Shown here: piece by piece, positions 39,458 to 49,805 of the stretch
Numbering within the stretch: the first letter of the stretch is position 1
How the letters are laid out: each line of letters starts with the position of its first letter
NCBI GenBank assembly: GCA_028752905.1
Contig: JAQNBH010000002.1
Coordinates: 31,542,238 to 31,606,237 of the forward strand
DNA: 64,000 nucleotides
DNA from: Cladorhizidae sp. MBARI D1340-BT2
Lineage: Eukaryota > Porifera > Demospongiae > Poecilosclerida > Cladorhizidae
Reading direction: 5' to 3'
The notes under the pieces: generated by a model
The model's input: only the letters and a program-made list of their open reading frames with translations
The model's database searches: none
Told to the model about the DNA's origin: nothing
Translations under genes and position numbers: made by a program

Positions 39458-39870
39458 TCAATCCAGAAATACACTACTCAAGTGCAACCGCCTTGGGTAG
39501 AGCCTGGAAAAAAGATCCACAACCTGATCTAGATCAATGTGATGCTGGTAATGTATATGCATCAACGCCAGAGATGTCAATCGATCTTCGGTCATATTAC
39601 ATCTCATAAAATTACGTAATCTGCGTAGAGCATTTCATTCATATTCACAGGAAGTGATGGGAATGGTGCAAGCAATCTGCAATAAGGTGTATACATTGGG
39701 GAACAAAAGTTAATCACACTCTTTCAGGGCAGTAGCACAAGTATTGAGCCTTTCTGAAGCAGGCATGCAGACAAAACTTTGTTTCCAATCCTCAAAAAGC
39801 TCAGGTGATGGCAAATCACTAAAATAAACATCCACACTATCAGAAAAATTTACATCATTCTTCGTACACA
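39458..39870 (-). pseudogene. hAT transposase C-terminal fragment (52-kDa-repressor/THAP0-like type)
   Basis: Minus-strand translation gives a C-terminal hAT dimerisation region: SPELFEDWKQSF, then TIPITSCEYE followed by a stop where an arginine is expected, then NALRRLRNFMRCNM, TEDRLTSLALMHIH and DQVVDLFSRLYPRRL. The frame runs through to a natural TGA at 39458-39460 with only two in-frame stops, so it is a fairly recent casualty. The lineage differs from the ZMYM1-like hAT of blocks A1 and A2, since the C-terminal motif set is that of PRKRIR/THAP0-like proteins. The N-terminal and catalytic parts are not visible upstream, so it is a truncated copy. The two direct copies of ACAAAATAGAAGGGAC (about 39868-39901) sit at its upstream end. 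Confidence 0.75.
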
Positions 39871-40289
39871 AAATAGAAGGGACCACAAAATAGAAGGGAC
39901 AAGAAAAGACGATGAAGTTTTGGATAATGGTGAGAATCGAGTCTCAAGTCACATTATATGGTCAACAAAGGGGAGAACCACATTTATTTTAAGCCTCTCA
40001 ATTGTACTTGTCACTACATTAGGCCTGTTTCTCTGCCTTTCACAGCTCCTGGGCTTACATGGCTGTACATTCACTGATGACGCCATTCTTTCAGCATGTA
40101 TATATATATATTTCATGAAATTCATTATTGATATTAGTCCATATTACCTAGTACGATCAATCTGCTGAAATGCCTGAACTACATCGAGTGTTGTACTCTG
40201 TTACTTCACTGTAATGCTGTAATGCCAGCCACATGTGAAAGAAACTGATAAATAACCAGGAAAACAATAATGAACTCAAATTCTGTAAG
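39871..40289. other. no gene seen
   Basis: The open frame 39920-40168 on the plus strand has no recognisable domain, and its hydrophobic run is probably chance. It lies between two minus-strand transposon remnants. Confidence 0.5.
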
Positions 40290-41045
40290 AGCATGCAGAA
40301 GAGAAGTGGCTTTGCTTCTTGACTCATCCACGTTCCAGTGTGCTGTTCTCAGTCTGTATTCTACCATGAAGCTGTTATGGCTGCAGGTCTAGCTGCCATC
40401 AGGTCAACTCTCACTGTCAACTGTCCCACATTCTGTTGAAGTATACGAGGCCTGGTGGTCCATCTCAACAGTAAACTCTACCCCTGTAATGTAGATGCTG
40501 ATATGATTGATGCCATGCACAACTGCCAGGCACTTGTTTTGTTACAGTGGCGTACATTGTTTCTCTTGGCAGCAGCTTCCACGAGAAGTAGGGCATGGGT
40601 GTTTTTCTCCTTGTTATCTACTTGGCTCAACATTGCTGGATTCCCATATCTGTTATATCATCTGGATAGTGAATATCCTGTCAAAGTTAGGACCTCTCAA
40701 AACAGCATATGTGGTCAGGTCCTGCTTGAGCTTGTCAAAGGCTGCCTGGTGTCTCTCTATCCATGGTATTCAGTCAAGTCCCTCCTTCTTTATCAAATCT
40801 GAGAGTGGGACCATTGTGCAGGAGAAAGATGGGATGAACCATGATAGTACCATGCCAATAATGGGAATGACCTGACATCCTTTTTATTCCTTGGCACTCA
40901 TAACTCCCTCACAGCCTTGACATTGGCCTCTTCCAGCATGACCACTTCTTGGCCCACAATGTGGCCCAGGTATGTACACTGTCTCATGCACAGCTGATGC
41001 TGCCAGCTTGACTGTCAGTCCTGCTCCTTTTAGTGTTTACAGTTC
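40290..41045 (-). pseudogene. Gypsy-type LTR retrotransposon pol remnant (end of RT to RNase H)
   Basis: Read on the minus strand from 41045 leftward: a segment like the RT thumb/connection (LKGAGLTVKLAASAV, ETVYI), then FIPSFS, then IERHQAAFDKLKQDLTTY and VLRGPNFDRIFTIQ, the junction into RNase H. Next come CLAVVHGINHISIYITG, GVEFTVEMDH and FMVEYRLRTAHWNVD near 40.3 kb. Order and spacing match Gypsy pol. The reading frame shifts several times and stops are frequent. The catalytic RT motif (upstream, to the right) is missing; the fragment starts after it. No LTRs were found. A similar but distinct RNase H piece lies at the right edge of the window. Confidence 0.82.
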
Positions 41046-41220
41046 TCAGGTGGCATACATGATCTCCCCAGAAGTCGAAGAAAGTTAAGAGCATGCTAAT
41101 CTATTGAGTACCTATGTCAGAATGAAACCTCAGCATTCTTTTCACCCAGCTATTACCTATACAGCCATTCTCACTAGTCAGTGCAGCTTGTATTCTTTCC
41201 CCAGGCTTTGAATCTGCTGC
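41046..41220. other. fragment similar to 32938-33010
   Basis: 41114-41190 aligns loosely with 32938-33010 of block A1 (TGTCAG(G/A)ATGAAAC start, CAGCTATTA core). It is an unclassified dispersed repeat; no coding signal. Confidence 0.45.
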
Positions 41221-41347
41221 TATTTACAATCACCTTCTCAATAATCAACTTGAATTTTACTCTCTTGACATTTTGACCTGATGGTCTAGACTTCATCAGT
41301 AGGAACATTCAGAGAGTAGAATTATTGAGAAGGTCATTGTAATTTTA
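41221..41347. mobile_element. MITE-like element, 127 bp with about 25-bp terminal inverted repeats
   Basis: Left end 41221-41245 and right end 41321-41347 are near-perfect inverted copies around the motif ACCTTCTCAATAAT. The interior holds TTTTACTCTCTTGACA and GGTCTAGACTTCATCAG. The same motif order is found in the elements at 60712-60880 and 61441-61720, so the three form one family. It has no coding capacity. Confidence 0.7.
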
Positions 41348-42707
41348 TTATGTAATTTTAGAGTTCATTGACTGCTGCCTCTTTTTTGGTTGCTACAATT
41401 ACTATTCCCAGTTACATAAAGTCAACTTTATTGGCTAGCAGTAGGATGGAAAGCTTGGTATCACTATATCCTTCATCTATAAGTACGGTTGGTAAGAATT
41501 AAGCCGTAGCAGAGTCCCACATTATTAATTTCTAAGTCACAGAACATTTTGGGGTAATTTCTGAGTACTGAGAAAAGCCCTGGTCGAGGTTCCACTCTGC
41601 TACCATGTTCCATCAGTAAATGTCAAGAAGTGTACGTGAATCATGAATTTTTCCAAGTCAAAACTAACCTAGCCTTCATGATATAATCTGGCCAAGTCCA
41701 GACACTAGCATGCATTCATTCTGTGCCATGCTCCTGATAACTGTATATTTATTGTACACTAGCATTCATTCATGCTGCACAATAATCCTAATGGAAAGGT
41801 GCTCACTTCTGACACAAAATGTAATATTTCTTTCTAACCATAATCCCATGTGACTGAACAAAGTTACTGGCAGTCATTTAGTGGCAAAAAAAGTCAAAAT
41901 GACCCATCTCAAACGGAAACATCATCGCAGCATCCTCTCCTCCCCATCCTATCCAGGATACTTCTTATAGTCATAGAGACTCGTAGTCATTGCCTATAAT
42001 AAACTCTTCCATTTCCTTTTCTCAACTTTGCTATTCATCATCTAGTTCCTTCTCTGGCCTCTGCCTGAGTGCACCCTGGGGATGCATGGAGATCATGTTT
42101 CTGCTTGACTTTTGTAATTCTTTCTTTTGTTGGTTATTGAAACGAGTCCTCATATATAGGAGGTGGATGAATTGTTATGCTATCTACGTATCTATTTAAG
42201 TATCTATTAATTCACCATACATTCACCAGTAACAATTTTATGTAAGGCAGTGAGGATGAGTGAAGATGTGTGTGGACAAAGGAAAAATTAGCTTTCTTTG
42301 TGTTGCTCTTATCATTGGCAGAAACCATTATAGTCATCTGTTCAATATGAATGTCATCAATTTGTAAGACTTGATTTTTGATATGGTAAGTATCTAAGAG
42401 TTGTATAAATATTAAATACTCCTTACAACTTGTGAACTTGTTTTGGGTTGAGGAGAAAGTCCACTCAGATATTCTACAGATTCACAGAGACAATCATTTC
42501 CAGTTTTAGCAAATCCATTTCAACCAGACACCTCCACATGTCAGGATGAAACTCCAGCATCCATTCCTCTCAGCTATTATCATGTAGCCCATTATTACTT
42601 GCCTGGCTGCCATTTTTCTTTCCTCTAGCTTTTTGCCTTGTTGTGTGTCTTGAACTTGCTCTTCACTATGACAACCATTCACAGTTTACTTAAAATGGCA
42701 TTATATA

Positions 42708-43247
42708 CAAGGTGGGGTAGAATAACCTCCTACATTTTACACAGTCATTGGTGCGGTGCTAGTCAGGTGGTAGTAGTGTCTTCCTGCTAATATCTTAACA
42801 TTTCAGTTGCCATCATGCCTTGGACCAGTGTACACCACGCATTTACTGTTAAAAAGAATCGAATCTGTGATTGCGAAGCTGAGAGCTTTTCATATCAACT
42901 TTAGGCTTGGCCCAAATGATGCTGTTCGAGACCGAAAAAACATAATTGAAAATTTCAGGGCCACAGATTTAACATTAAAAAGAAAATCGAACATCGACCA
43001 ACAACCATTCTAATTGAAGGCTAGTATACACCAAAAAATTGCAGAAAAACTGCCGGAAATGACTCGCCGGGTGTTGCAAAACTTCAGAAATGGACTACAA
43101 ATGTGTATCTCTAATAGAGGCCACCATCTGGATGACAGCATTTTCAAAACCAATGAAAACAAACAGTATTCCATGCACTTCCACATTATAAAAAATAAAT
43201 TTTGAATATAGTTTACAATTAAAATCCGGGAGTTTCTGCCCCACTCT
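42708..43247 (+). mobile_element. internally deleted mariner-like element (copy in A2)
   Basis: Same element as at 33106-33645, shifted by 9,602 bases. The terminal inverted repeats, flanking TATA and the in-frame TAA (43011-43013) are identical. The only base change seen is at 43165, inside the C-terminal tail (Leu codon to Gln). It duplicated as a passenger of block A. Confidence 0.75.
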
Positions 43248-43386
43248 ATATATGGTCGCTGGCCTTTTCACATATTTTTTATTTTTTTATGTTTTATCCC
43301 CAAACTATTTATACAGAACAGAACAGTTTTGATAACTTCCAATGAGGTATAGTCACATTTTTATATAAGCTTGCTGTGCGAGAGAC

Positions 43387-44688
43387 AGTTAGTACTTCAA
43401 CACAGAACCAAGATCAATACTAGGAATTTCTGAAAGGTTGCTTTCAGCTGCATTTTAAGTTGGGTAAAATGAAAGTCGTTTTTCTAGAAATCTGTGATGA
43501 ACTTCAATTCTTCTTCAAAATCTTATTTGTTGGCATGTTTTAGATGAAAATCCCCTATCTTGCAGTAGCCAGGTTAATCAAAGCATGCCTATACACTAGA
43601 TATGACAAGTTCCAGACGTTCAAACTTTGTATAATGATCGACTGTCAGTGGGGAAGTCTCCTACAACAGAGCCATCTTCATGTCTTCTTGGTCTCTTTTA
43701 TATCCATAGCAGTACTCGATTAACTTCACAATCAGGGTCCATTTCTGTGACTTTGGACAAGAATAGATTGAAGTTTGCCTTAGATCGAATCAACTGCAAT
43801 GTGGTGACAGTCATATCTGCTACCTTTTGCCCTTCAGCAGCAGGCATTTGAAGAAATTTAAATGTCTTGCTAAGGTTGTCACCGTGTCCAAGACTAATTA
43901 TCCGAGCACTAAACCAAACATAAATCCTGTTTGATGATGCACCCATGATCGTAGCTCACAATTCTGTCTCCTTGACTCCATCAAACAATTCATCCCAAAT
44001 TTTCTGAAAGACTTGAAAGTTATCAATGATGCTGTGTAAAGCCTATATGAGTAGTCCATCTTGTTGGACAAAGAACTCGGATGCCTTCAGTCAAGTCCGG
44101 TAGCTGCTGTCTTAGATTATGGAGAATGGCATCATGTTGAGAAGAGTTTTTGATCAGATCACAACCTCATACAATGTGTCCAAACCCCTCATCAGTTTGC
44201 AACCCTTTTCAGCATCAGGGAATGCCAGGTTGAGAGAATACCCATAGCAATGAGTGGATAGTGCTCTGGGTTCTTCATCAAGAATCAGTTTGGCTACCCC
44301 ACAGTCTGCTCCTGATATTATAGATGCAGCACCATTGTAACATGTTCTCTGAGTTTTGTTACAGAAAAAATATTCGAGTCTGGACAACATGTATCATAGA
44401 GTTCAGCATCAAGTTGAGTTCGTTTCATAGAGACCAGCAGACTCTCATGAACGTCCAGTTTATTATTTGCCAATCAAATTGAAGCAATTAACTGGCAAAA
44501 AAAAATCCAGAGCCACATCTTTCGACATGAATGTCAAGGGCCTTGTACGTTTGTCTTTTCTCAACCCAGGCTTTGGTTAATTTGTCATCATCATGTCTTA
44601 ACTTTAGAAACTGCAAGAAGTTTGAGTCTGAAGGATCACCATGACCTTGCAGTGGGAGATCTTTGGAATGTATAATTTTATGTCGCAC
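43387..44688 (-). pseudogene. hAT-superfamily transposase pseudogene, ZMYM1-like (copy in A2)
   Basis: Duplicate of 33785-35086 with the same frame breaks and stops. Open pieces are at 44488-44688, 44154-44390 and 43698-43946 (minus). No difference from the A1 copy was noticed in this part, so it was already broken when block A was copied. It lacks a visible TTF zinc finger and the C-terminal dimerisation domain. It is non-functional as a transposase. Confidence 0.85.
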
Positions 44689-45348
44689 TGTGTTTTATAA
44701 TGAGTGCTACAGATTAATCTACCACTGGTGTTGGTACAACATTTATACACAACACCACATATGTGATAATTATGACTAACATGTTATATAAATTAGGTTG
44801 ACTATATTACTTGTCCTGTTGTGAAATGAATTTCATGTTAGAGAGAACTTTCAATGCTGCCGGTACTGTCATGATACATTATTGGCTTAGTCTGTGGCTA
44901 TATAGCTTTAGCAGTGGCAGTAGCTTCAGTAACAGTTTTTGTCGCCATTGGTAAAGGGTCGGAGAGCTGTCAATAAATGTCAAAGGAAAAGATGATGGCT
45001 ACTCAATTCTTTTTCTTCGCTCACCTCAATGTCTAGCAGTCATGTGATATTGTATTTGTTTGCACTCATAACTATAGACACTACAATAGCATTATAGATA
45101 AACAATCAGCAAAGAAACATGTTTCCAGGCTGATCCATCCTATTGTTTTTGTGGCAGAAAATGGCAGGCTGATCTCTGGTATTTTGTTACATAGCTATCT
45201 ACTAAAGTTGGTTTTCCAAGTCAACTGTTTTATAGCTAAATAATAGTAGCACATTCTGGGTACCTTTATGGAGGGACTGTGGCTGGAGATTCTCAAAGAT
45301 GCAAAGAAGAGAGTGGAATTATTGCAAGCAGATCTCTGATTGATATAG

Positions 45349-46230
45349 CTAGCTACTAAGTTCTGATAAAAACAGCCAGCCATCGTGACAAGATTGCAAA
45401 TCTATAGCATCTATGGTAATGGGCTAATCCTTCCAATCCAGCAGTGAACTACCAAGCCTGTAAAGCTTCATGTGGTGCTTGGGTGGGTGGAGAGTGAATG
45501 GGTTGAGCAAGGCCAGGTGTTTTGATTGATTCAGCTTTGAGATTGCTTGACAGTTTTCTCTGGGACATCATTGCTGTAACGAGGAATCTAGATATCAGGC
45601 AATTTTAAAGAGATAATCAGCCAGTAAATTTTTTACTTTCTCCTAGATTTTGTTACCATGGAGCCAACAAAACAAACGCAAACAGAGGTAGTGTGGACAT
45701 GACCATTGCCTTAATTTCACAATGCTATGTGGCTCAACTAATTATACACTAACTAAAGTAGCAAAAATACCAGCCAAGGATGGAGAGGGGTTCTCTGGAA
45801 GAAGAGAAAAACCAAAAAAGATACACTACCAACATAACTTCATCCCTCTCTCCCCTTTGCACCTAGGGGTATATAGAGAACCGGTCATTTGTCCCATAGT
45901 AGAAGCAGCAGCACCAGTAGCAGCTACCCGGGACCCGATGTTTTTTAAACCTCTTAACAATACATCACAATTTCATTTTCAAAGAAGAAGCATGTGTCTG
46001 TTGAATCCGAATCATGGCTAAATCAGAGAGATGCACAGTCAAATGTCTAGATACAAACTATTGGCAGTTTTTCCAAAATGCTTACAGAGAGAGATACCCT
46101 AACCATAAACACAAAGGATTGTTTGGTGATTGGAAGTGAACCATTGGCCAGAAAAAGAATTATTTAGTGTGAAAAGAAGGAATAAATGTCAAACTTGTTT
46201 TTTTTAATGGTAGCCACCAAGATTGCTTAA
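45349..46230. other. no recognised gene
   Basis: An open frame at 45722-46021 (99 codons, plus) has an Ala/Pro stretch but no known motif, no clear signal and no conserved counterpart in the equivalent region after A1. I do not call it a gene. Otherwise nothing is seen. Confidence 0.45.
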
Positions 46231-46600
46231 GGTAACAGTGTTGTTGCTATTGAGTTTCAACAATGAAGGTAAGATGAACAGTACTCAAAAAAATTCATTT
46301 CAGATTCAGAATTGCTGGGAGGTAGGGTTATTTTTCATCTTGTATGGTAAACTTCAGCACTAAAATTCACGAAAAGTTCTCTTAAATTTTTGATTTTCTA
46401 TTGTATTTTTTATTGTATATTTGTATTAAATATTTATTTCTCAATCACGATTTAGCTTGCATTTTTTTAATTTATTAAACACCTTAAAATTTATGCCCAA
46501 ATTCCTACAGAATTTGTGTATGCTTCACCACCTAAACACTCTGTAGTCGACACTACCTACGCTCCACTTGGAAACTGGGCCCTCCTATTGTGTTGCTCCT
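46231..46600. repeat. dispersed repeat, copy 1
   Basis: Aligns in the same orientation with 62301-62710. Shared landmarks in order are TTGAGTTTCAACAATGAA, GTAAGATGAACAG, TTCAGAATT.CTGGGA, GATTTTCTATTGTAT, TTTAGCTTGCATTTTTTTAA, CACCTTAAAATTTATGCC and GGAAACTGGGC. It is diverged by point changes and indels. Class unknown; non-coding. Confidence 0.75.
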
Positions 46601-47007
46601 ACAGTGACCACACTGCGTGCTTCTGTGGGTGGTTTGTGGGGGAAGGGAAATTGTCAGAAGAAGCGATGAGGTTTAAAGATCTCTCTTCCACCTTCTCCCC
46701 CCAAATTTAAATATACTCCATGGCTATGGCTCACAAAGTACATGTATTGCCTTGGACCTTTTTTTCTTCAAGATTTTCAGAAGGATAGCATTATCTTATG
46801 ATATTTGTTGATTTAGCCTTTCGGTTGCCCAGGTGTTTGTAATTCTGGGATTCATACCTATGAGGTTGTACAGTGTTATGCACAATTTATAAACACATGT
46901 GCAGATTGTAATTAAAGTTCTCTCCTTATGTTTAATTTCAGCTCATTTCTTAATTTCAGCTCATTTATGCCAACAAATAGCAACCAATCAAACAAAATTT
47001 AACTGCA
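46601..47007. other. no gene; downstream of paralogue 2
   Basis: The end of the open frame 46516-46710 lies here, with no domain. 46931-46968 holds a direct repeat of TAATTTCAGCTCATTT. No canonical AATAAA was found at the expected 3' side of paralogue 2. Confidence 0.45.
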
Positions 47008-48039
47008 TTATAAACAAGAAATAGTTACAGCCAAAATGAGGAAAGCTGTTTGAGCAGGTCCAGCTGCAGACTGAGCATGTGATGCTACAGCTGACTGAGT
47101 AGGTCCAGCTGTAGACTGACCAGGTGCAGCTGGACTGAACCTTGCCTGACAGACTCCTGGAGGAGTGATTTCACAGACTTGCCAGAGATCACCTACAATG
47201 GCGTGCCTATAACTCTTGTTGTTTAAGCAACAACCCGATCTGTTCTTTAAGGTGATTAATTCATTTTTACAAGCTTCAAAGCAACTGGATATTGAGGTAC
47301 AGTTTCCTATTTCAATAGGTAACTGACTATCATCTTCAACACAGTAGGTCCCATTTCGATAACTGCAAAATTCATGAAGTTCACTTATGAATTCAGGGCA
47401 ATTATTCACATTTACTGAATCAAGGAGTGGCTGTATAATTTCCCTTGAGCAAAAAAAATTCAGTCTGAACTCGATACTAGTTTCTTCAGATGTACAGTTA
47501 CTATAATCTGGAGGGTCAGGAATGTTGAGTGATGTGGGGGGACACACAGCAGGAAAGGCCAATCCACAGGCAGAAAAATATCGTTTAGTGTTTTGAAAGT
47601 TGTTGACACAGCAACCATGATTGCTGACTAATTTAGTCAAATCATTATGGCACAGTGCAGAACAGGAACTGAAAGTCCTGCAATCTATTAGAAAATCATT
47701 TAGTTGAATTTCAAGTAAGCCACAGTATTCACCAGCTGAATTTTGACGGCAATCTCTTTCAATTTGTACTGGGTTAGCAAATGAAAGGAAACCACACTGG
47801 TTTACTGAGTTTATGTAATTCTGTGCAAAAGAAGTGGTACACACTGCTCCAAGTAAAACACGTTGGCATTCTAGATCATATACTTCATGGATTTGTCTTG
47901 GAACCCTGCTCTTGGATAGCTGGTATTTTGAGATGCGAGAGAAGAAGAATTGGTTCCCTGTGTCCATTTGGTTTCTATCGGCTGCGACGATAACCAAAGT
48001 GAACAATATTGGCAGTAGTTTCACTAAGACCAACATCAT
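47008..48039 (-). CDS. secreted two-domain 12-cysteine protein, probably GPI-anchored (paralogue 2)
   Basis: 343 uninterrupted codons, aligned end to end with the gene at 36578-37648. The signal peptide (1-20), RVPR site, all 24 cysteines and the two-domain layout are kept. The stalk is shorter (one TQSTTAP-type repeat lost), and an inserted base near 47006 ends the protein after SCL, six residues earlier than paralogue 1. The hydrophobic tail is still long enough for a GPI signal. About 29 replacements are scattered between cysteines, with a cluster at 241-246. Sequons at 133 and 195 are lost and one at 246 gained. Same strand and same relation to a block A copy as paralogue 1, so a tandem duplicate. 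Function unknown; surface recognition is inference. Confidence 0.87.
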   Translation of the reverse strand: MMLVLVKLLPILFTLVIVAADRNQMDTGNQFFFSRISKYQLSKSRVPRQIHEVYDLECQRVLLGAVCTTSFAQNYINSVNQCGFLSFANPVQIERDCRQNSAGEYCGLLEIQLNDFLIDCRTFSSCSALCHNDLTKLVSNHGCCVNNFQNTKRYFSACGLAFPAVCPPTSLNIPDPPDYSNCTSEETSIEFRLNFFCSREIIQPLLDSVNVNNCPEFISELHEFCSYRNGTYCVEDDSQLPIEIGNCTSISSCFEACKNELITLKNRSGCCLNNKSYRHAIVGDLWQVCEITPPGVCQARFSPAAPGQSTAGPTQSAVASHAQSAAGPAQTAFLILAVTISCL

Positions 48040-48118
48040 CGCAGTTGGGATATATTAATTATATATCGCCATTGGGCGTCAAAGGCAGCGTTAGCTTCTA
48101 GACGCTCTGCCTTCAACA
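48040..48118 (-). promoter_or_regulatory. upstream block of paralogue 2
   Basis: Keeps the ATATATCCCAACTGCG leader before ATG and the CCAAT-containing GGCGTCAAAGGCAGCG segment of paralogue 1, but about 20 bases are replaced and the left arm of the TGACGCC/GGCGTCA inverted repeat is lost. Similarity ends near 48118. If the palindrome is a binding site, the two genes would be regulated differently. Confidence 0.45.
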
Positions 48119-48650
48119 AGGTGTGATAGGATCTGCCAAAAACACTTTATTACCCCGAGGTCAAAGACCGAATTGTGCTTTGATCTAGAATCATTCCAAA
48201 GTTATCAACCGTTTTCATTCCATTCATCCCAACGCGCGGTCGTTATCACGTGAAACTCTCTCTACATTTTTTTTAAATTTTTTTTTAATTTTTTTTTTTA
48301 TTATTTTTATTTATTTTATTTTTTTACACAAAAACATGAACATTGGTGACGTCACGTTTTCCTATTGTTCTAAAGAGGTGTGCACGACCTCGCCCTTCAA
48401 CTCAGTTTGAGGCTGCGCTGGCGGTGCTACCCTGACACTAAGGGTCCTGGGAGAAGAATGGAAGAGTAACCAGTAACCTCCTTTTTGATGTTATGTGACC
48501 GAGTCCAAGGGCGTAGGAACTGCAGCGGCCGTGGTCGCTACCACCAAAAAAAAAATTATAAATACTTTTTGCGCACATGCGCGCGCCCACGTAGCTGCCT
48601 TTGTTGACTTGTTGACTTAGTAATATTTTTCTCCTTTTCAACAACTGAAA
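48119..48650. other. no gene; T/A-rich tract
   Basis: 48260-48330 is an almost pure T/A tract. A short GC-rich segment, GCGCACATGCGCGCGC, lies near 48570. No coding signal. Confidence 0.55.
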
Positions 48651-48795
48651 TGAGTAAAGAACCTGAAGCTAGCGCTGTTCTGCCAATTGAACCACAACAG
48701 CCCCAAGGATTCCAGTTTCCAAAGAGAATTTGGAAAGAAATGTGTGCTAAAGAGAAGTTTCCAGCCCTCACGGTTCCTCAGGTGGCCTTGGATAC
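48651..48795 (+). pseudogene. hAT transposase N-terminal fragment (TTF-type zinc finger start)
   Basis: The plus strand begins ATGAGTAAAGAACC at 48651 (MSKEPEASAVLP, ending PQQPQG), then after a one-base frame change reads KKCVLKRSFQPSRFLRWPW. The latter is characteristic of the region entering the TTF-type zinc finger of ZMYM1-like hAT transposases. Similarity stops near 48795, where the minus-strand retrotransposon tail begins. Only about 48 residues remain, so it is a truncated, non-functional N-terminus. It is opposite in strand to the hAT pieces in A1, A2, 49.5 kb and 63 kb. Confidence 0.65.
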
Positions 48796-48799
48796 ACAG

Positions 48800-49250
48800 A
48801 TCAATCCCAATATGTATTGTTGATATCACCGTCACATCCAAAGCTGCAGGACGCCCCCTAGCCCAATTTGGGAGATAGATGTCGGCTGGGCGGCTGCGCG
48901 AAGGAATGAGAGATGGAACCTCCCTCCTAGGTGCCAGAGCTGCAGACTGAGCAGCATTGAAGAGGGCATCTCTGAGGGCATCATGCCTATGTATCCGGTC
49001 CCCATTCCCACCGCATCCTACCTGATGATCACCAAAAGCATCTGCATCAATGGAGCGGTCACAAATCTGGCAGGTAGCATCACCAGAAAACATCCTCAGG
49101 CCCAGCCAGTAGTTGAGGCAAAGACGAAACTCCAGGTCATGAAGGTGGAGACCTAGGGCTGGGGAAGGGACGACATTTAGCCAGTCCCCTGCATGTGGAA
49201 GTGAGGAGGAGAGAGCGAGGGCACGTGATGTCTGGAGCCGAATCTAGGAG
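48800..49250 (-). pseudogene. non-LTR retrotransposon C-terminal remnant with restriction-like endonuclease
   Basis: On the minus strand, from an in-frame stop near 49245: ALALSSSLPHAGDWLN, VVPSPALGLHLHDLEF, a Cys/His cluster (CQICDRS, GDHQVGCGGNGDRIHRH), then RPADIYLPNW and GRPAALDVTV. The Cys-His motif followed by RPAD and a downstream D.TV fits the C-terminal knuckle plus restriction-like endonuclease of R2/NeSL-type retrotransposons. The matching frame ends near 48810, where hAT sequence of the other strand takes over. RT is absent. The frame of 151 codons annotated from 49093 continues past the junction into unrelated bases, so its last 60 or so residues are not part of the family. Confidence 0.72.
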
Positions 49251-49328
49251 CAAGTTATATGATATTTCATCTATTCTCCTGGAACGGGATGCTGTCGGAG
49301 GCCTAGGTGTGCACAGCATTACTATGTT

Positions 49329-49343
49329 GGGGGGGGGGGGGGG
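49329..49343 (+). repeat. poly-G tract (15)
   Basis: Uninterrupted run of 15 G between two transposon remnants. Possibly length-unstable or a sequencing-sensitive site. Confidence 0.9.
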
Positions 49344-49502
49344 AGAAACATTTGCATGGTGCATGAAAAATAGCTAGGATGGTCTGCATTCTACAAGGTA
49401 TATATATACCTATATCACCTCCAGGAAAAAATTTATTTTTTATGTCATACGGGAATTAACATCAAGGCCATTGATTTATATTATATCTTATATTTTTTGG
49501 AA

Positions 49503-49750
49503 TCATAATTGTATTTGTTGAGGTCCCATGGACGCAAAGGTGTCAGTAATAGAGTCATAATTTAGCTTAGCAGTGATATCATTTTCAACAAAAAGAATCA
49601 TTACGTTCTCAACTCTCTCTTGAGATGTCGTGGATCGAAGCTTGTTTTTAACAATGGTGAGTTTACTAAAGCTCTCTCATAGGATGCTGTGGTCACAGGA
49701 AGTGTGACAAACAAACGATAAAGTTGGTATAGTCCTCCATACACACTAAA
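49503..49750 (-). pseudogene. hAT transposase C-terminal dimerisation domain fragment
   Basis: Minus strand: YGGLYQLYRLFVTLPVTTAS, YERAL, then after a frameshift KLTIVKNKLRSTTSQERV, VENDITAKLNYDSI and TDTFASMGPQQIQL, with a natural stop at 49503. This is the hAT dimerisation region and the true C-terminus. Everything upstream is missing; the coding direction would continue right into 49.8 kb, where the LINE begins, so the LINE or an older event removed it. It is distinct in sequence from the hAT tails at 39.5 and 63.1 kb. Confidence 0.75.
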
Positions 49751-49805
49751 AATAATCTGGACTCGAGCATTAAAAAATTAAAAAAATTAAAAATGATTTT
49801 TTTAA

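Larger units (their letters stand above)
41493..45348. repeat. segmental duplication block A, copy 2 (A2)
   Basis: 3,856 bases matching A1 with a constant offset of 9,602 after a 22-bp deletion near 41585. Differences seen: 41908 C, 43165 A, 45342 G. The left flank here is ordinary unique sequence instead of satellite. The right flank differs from A1 beyond 45348, apart from AAGTTCTG nine bases later. Confidence 0.97.

Noticed and set aside
40455..40875. Plus-strand open frames of 115 and 122 codons
   Set aside because: They lie opposite the minus-strand Gypsy pol remnant, which explains the conserved sequence.
45722..46021. 99-codon open frame as a host gene
   Set aside because: No domain, no signal peptide, no paralogue and no supporting context. 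Chance length in AT-rich DNA is likelier.
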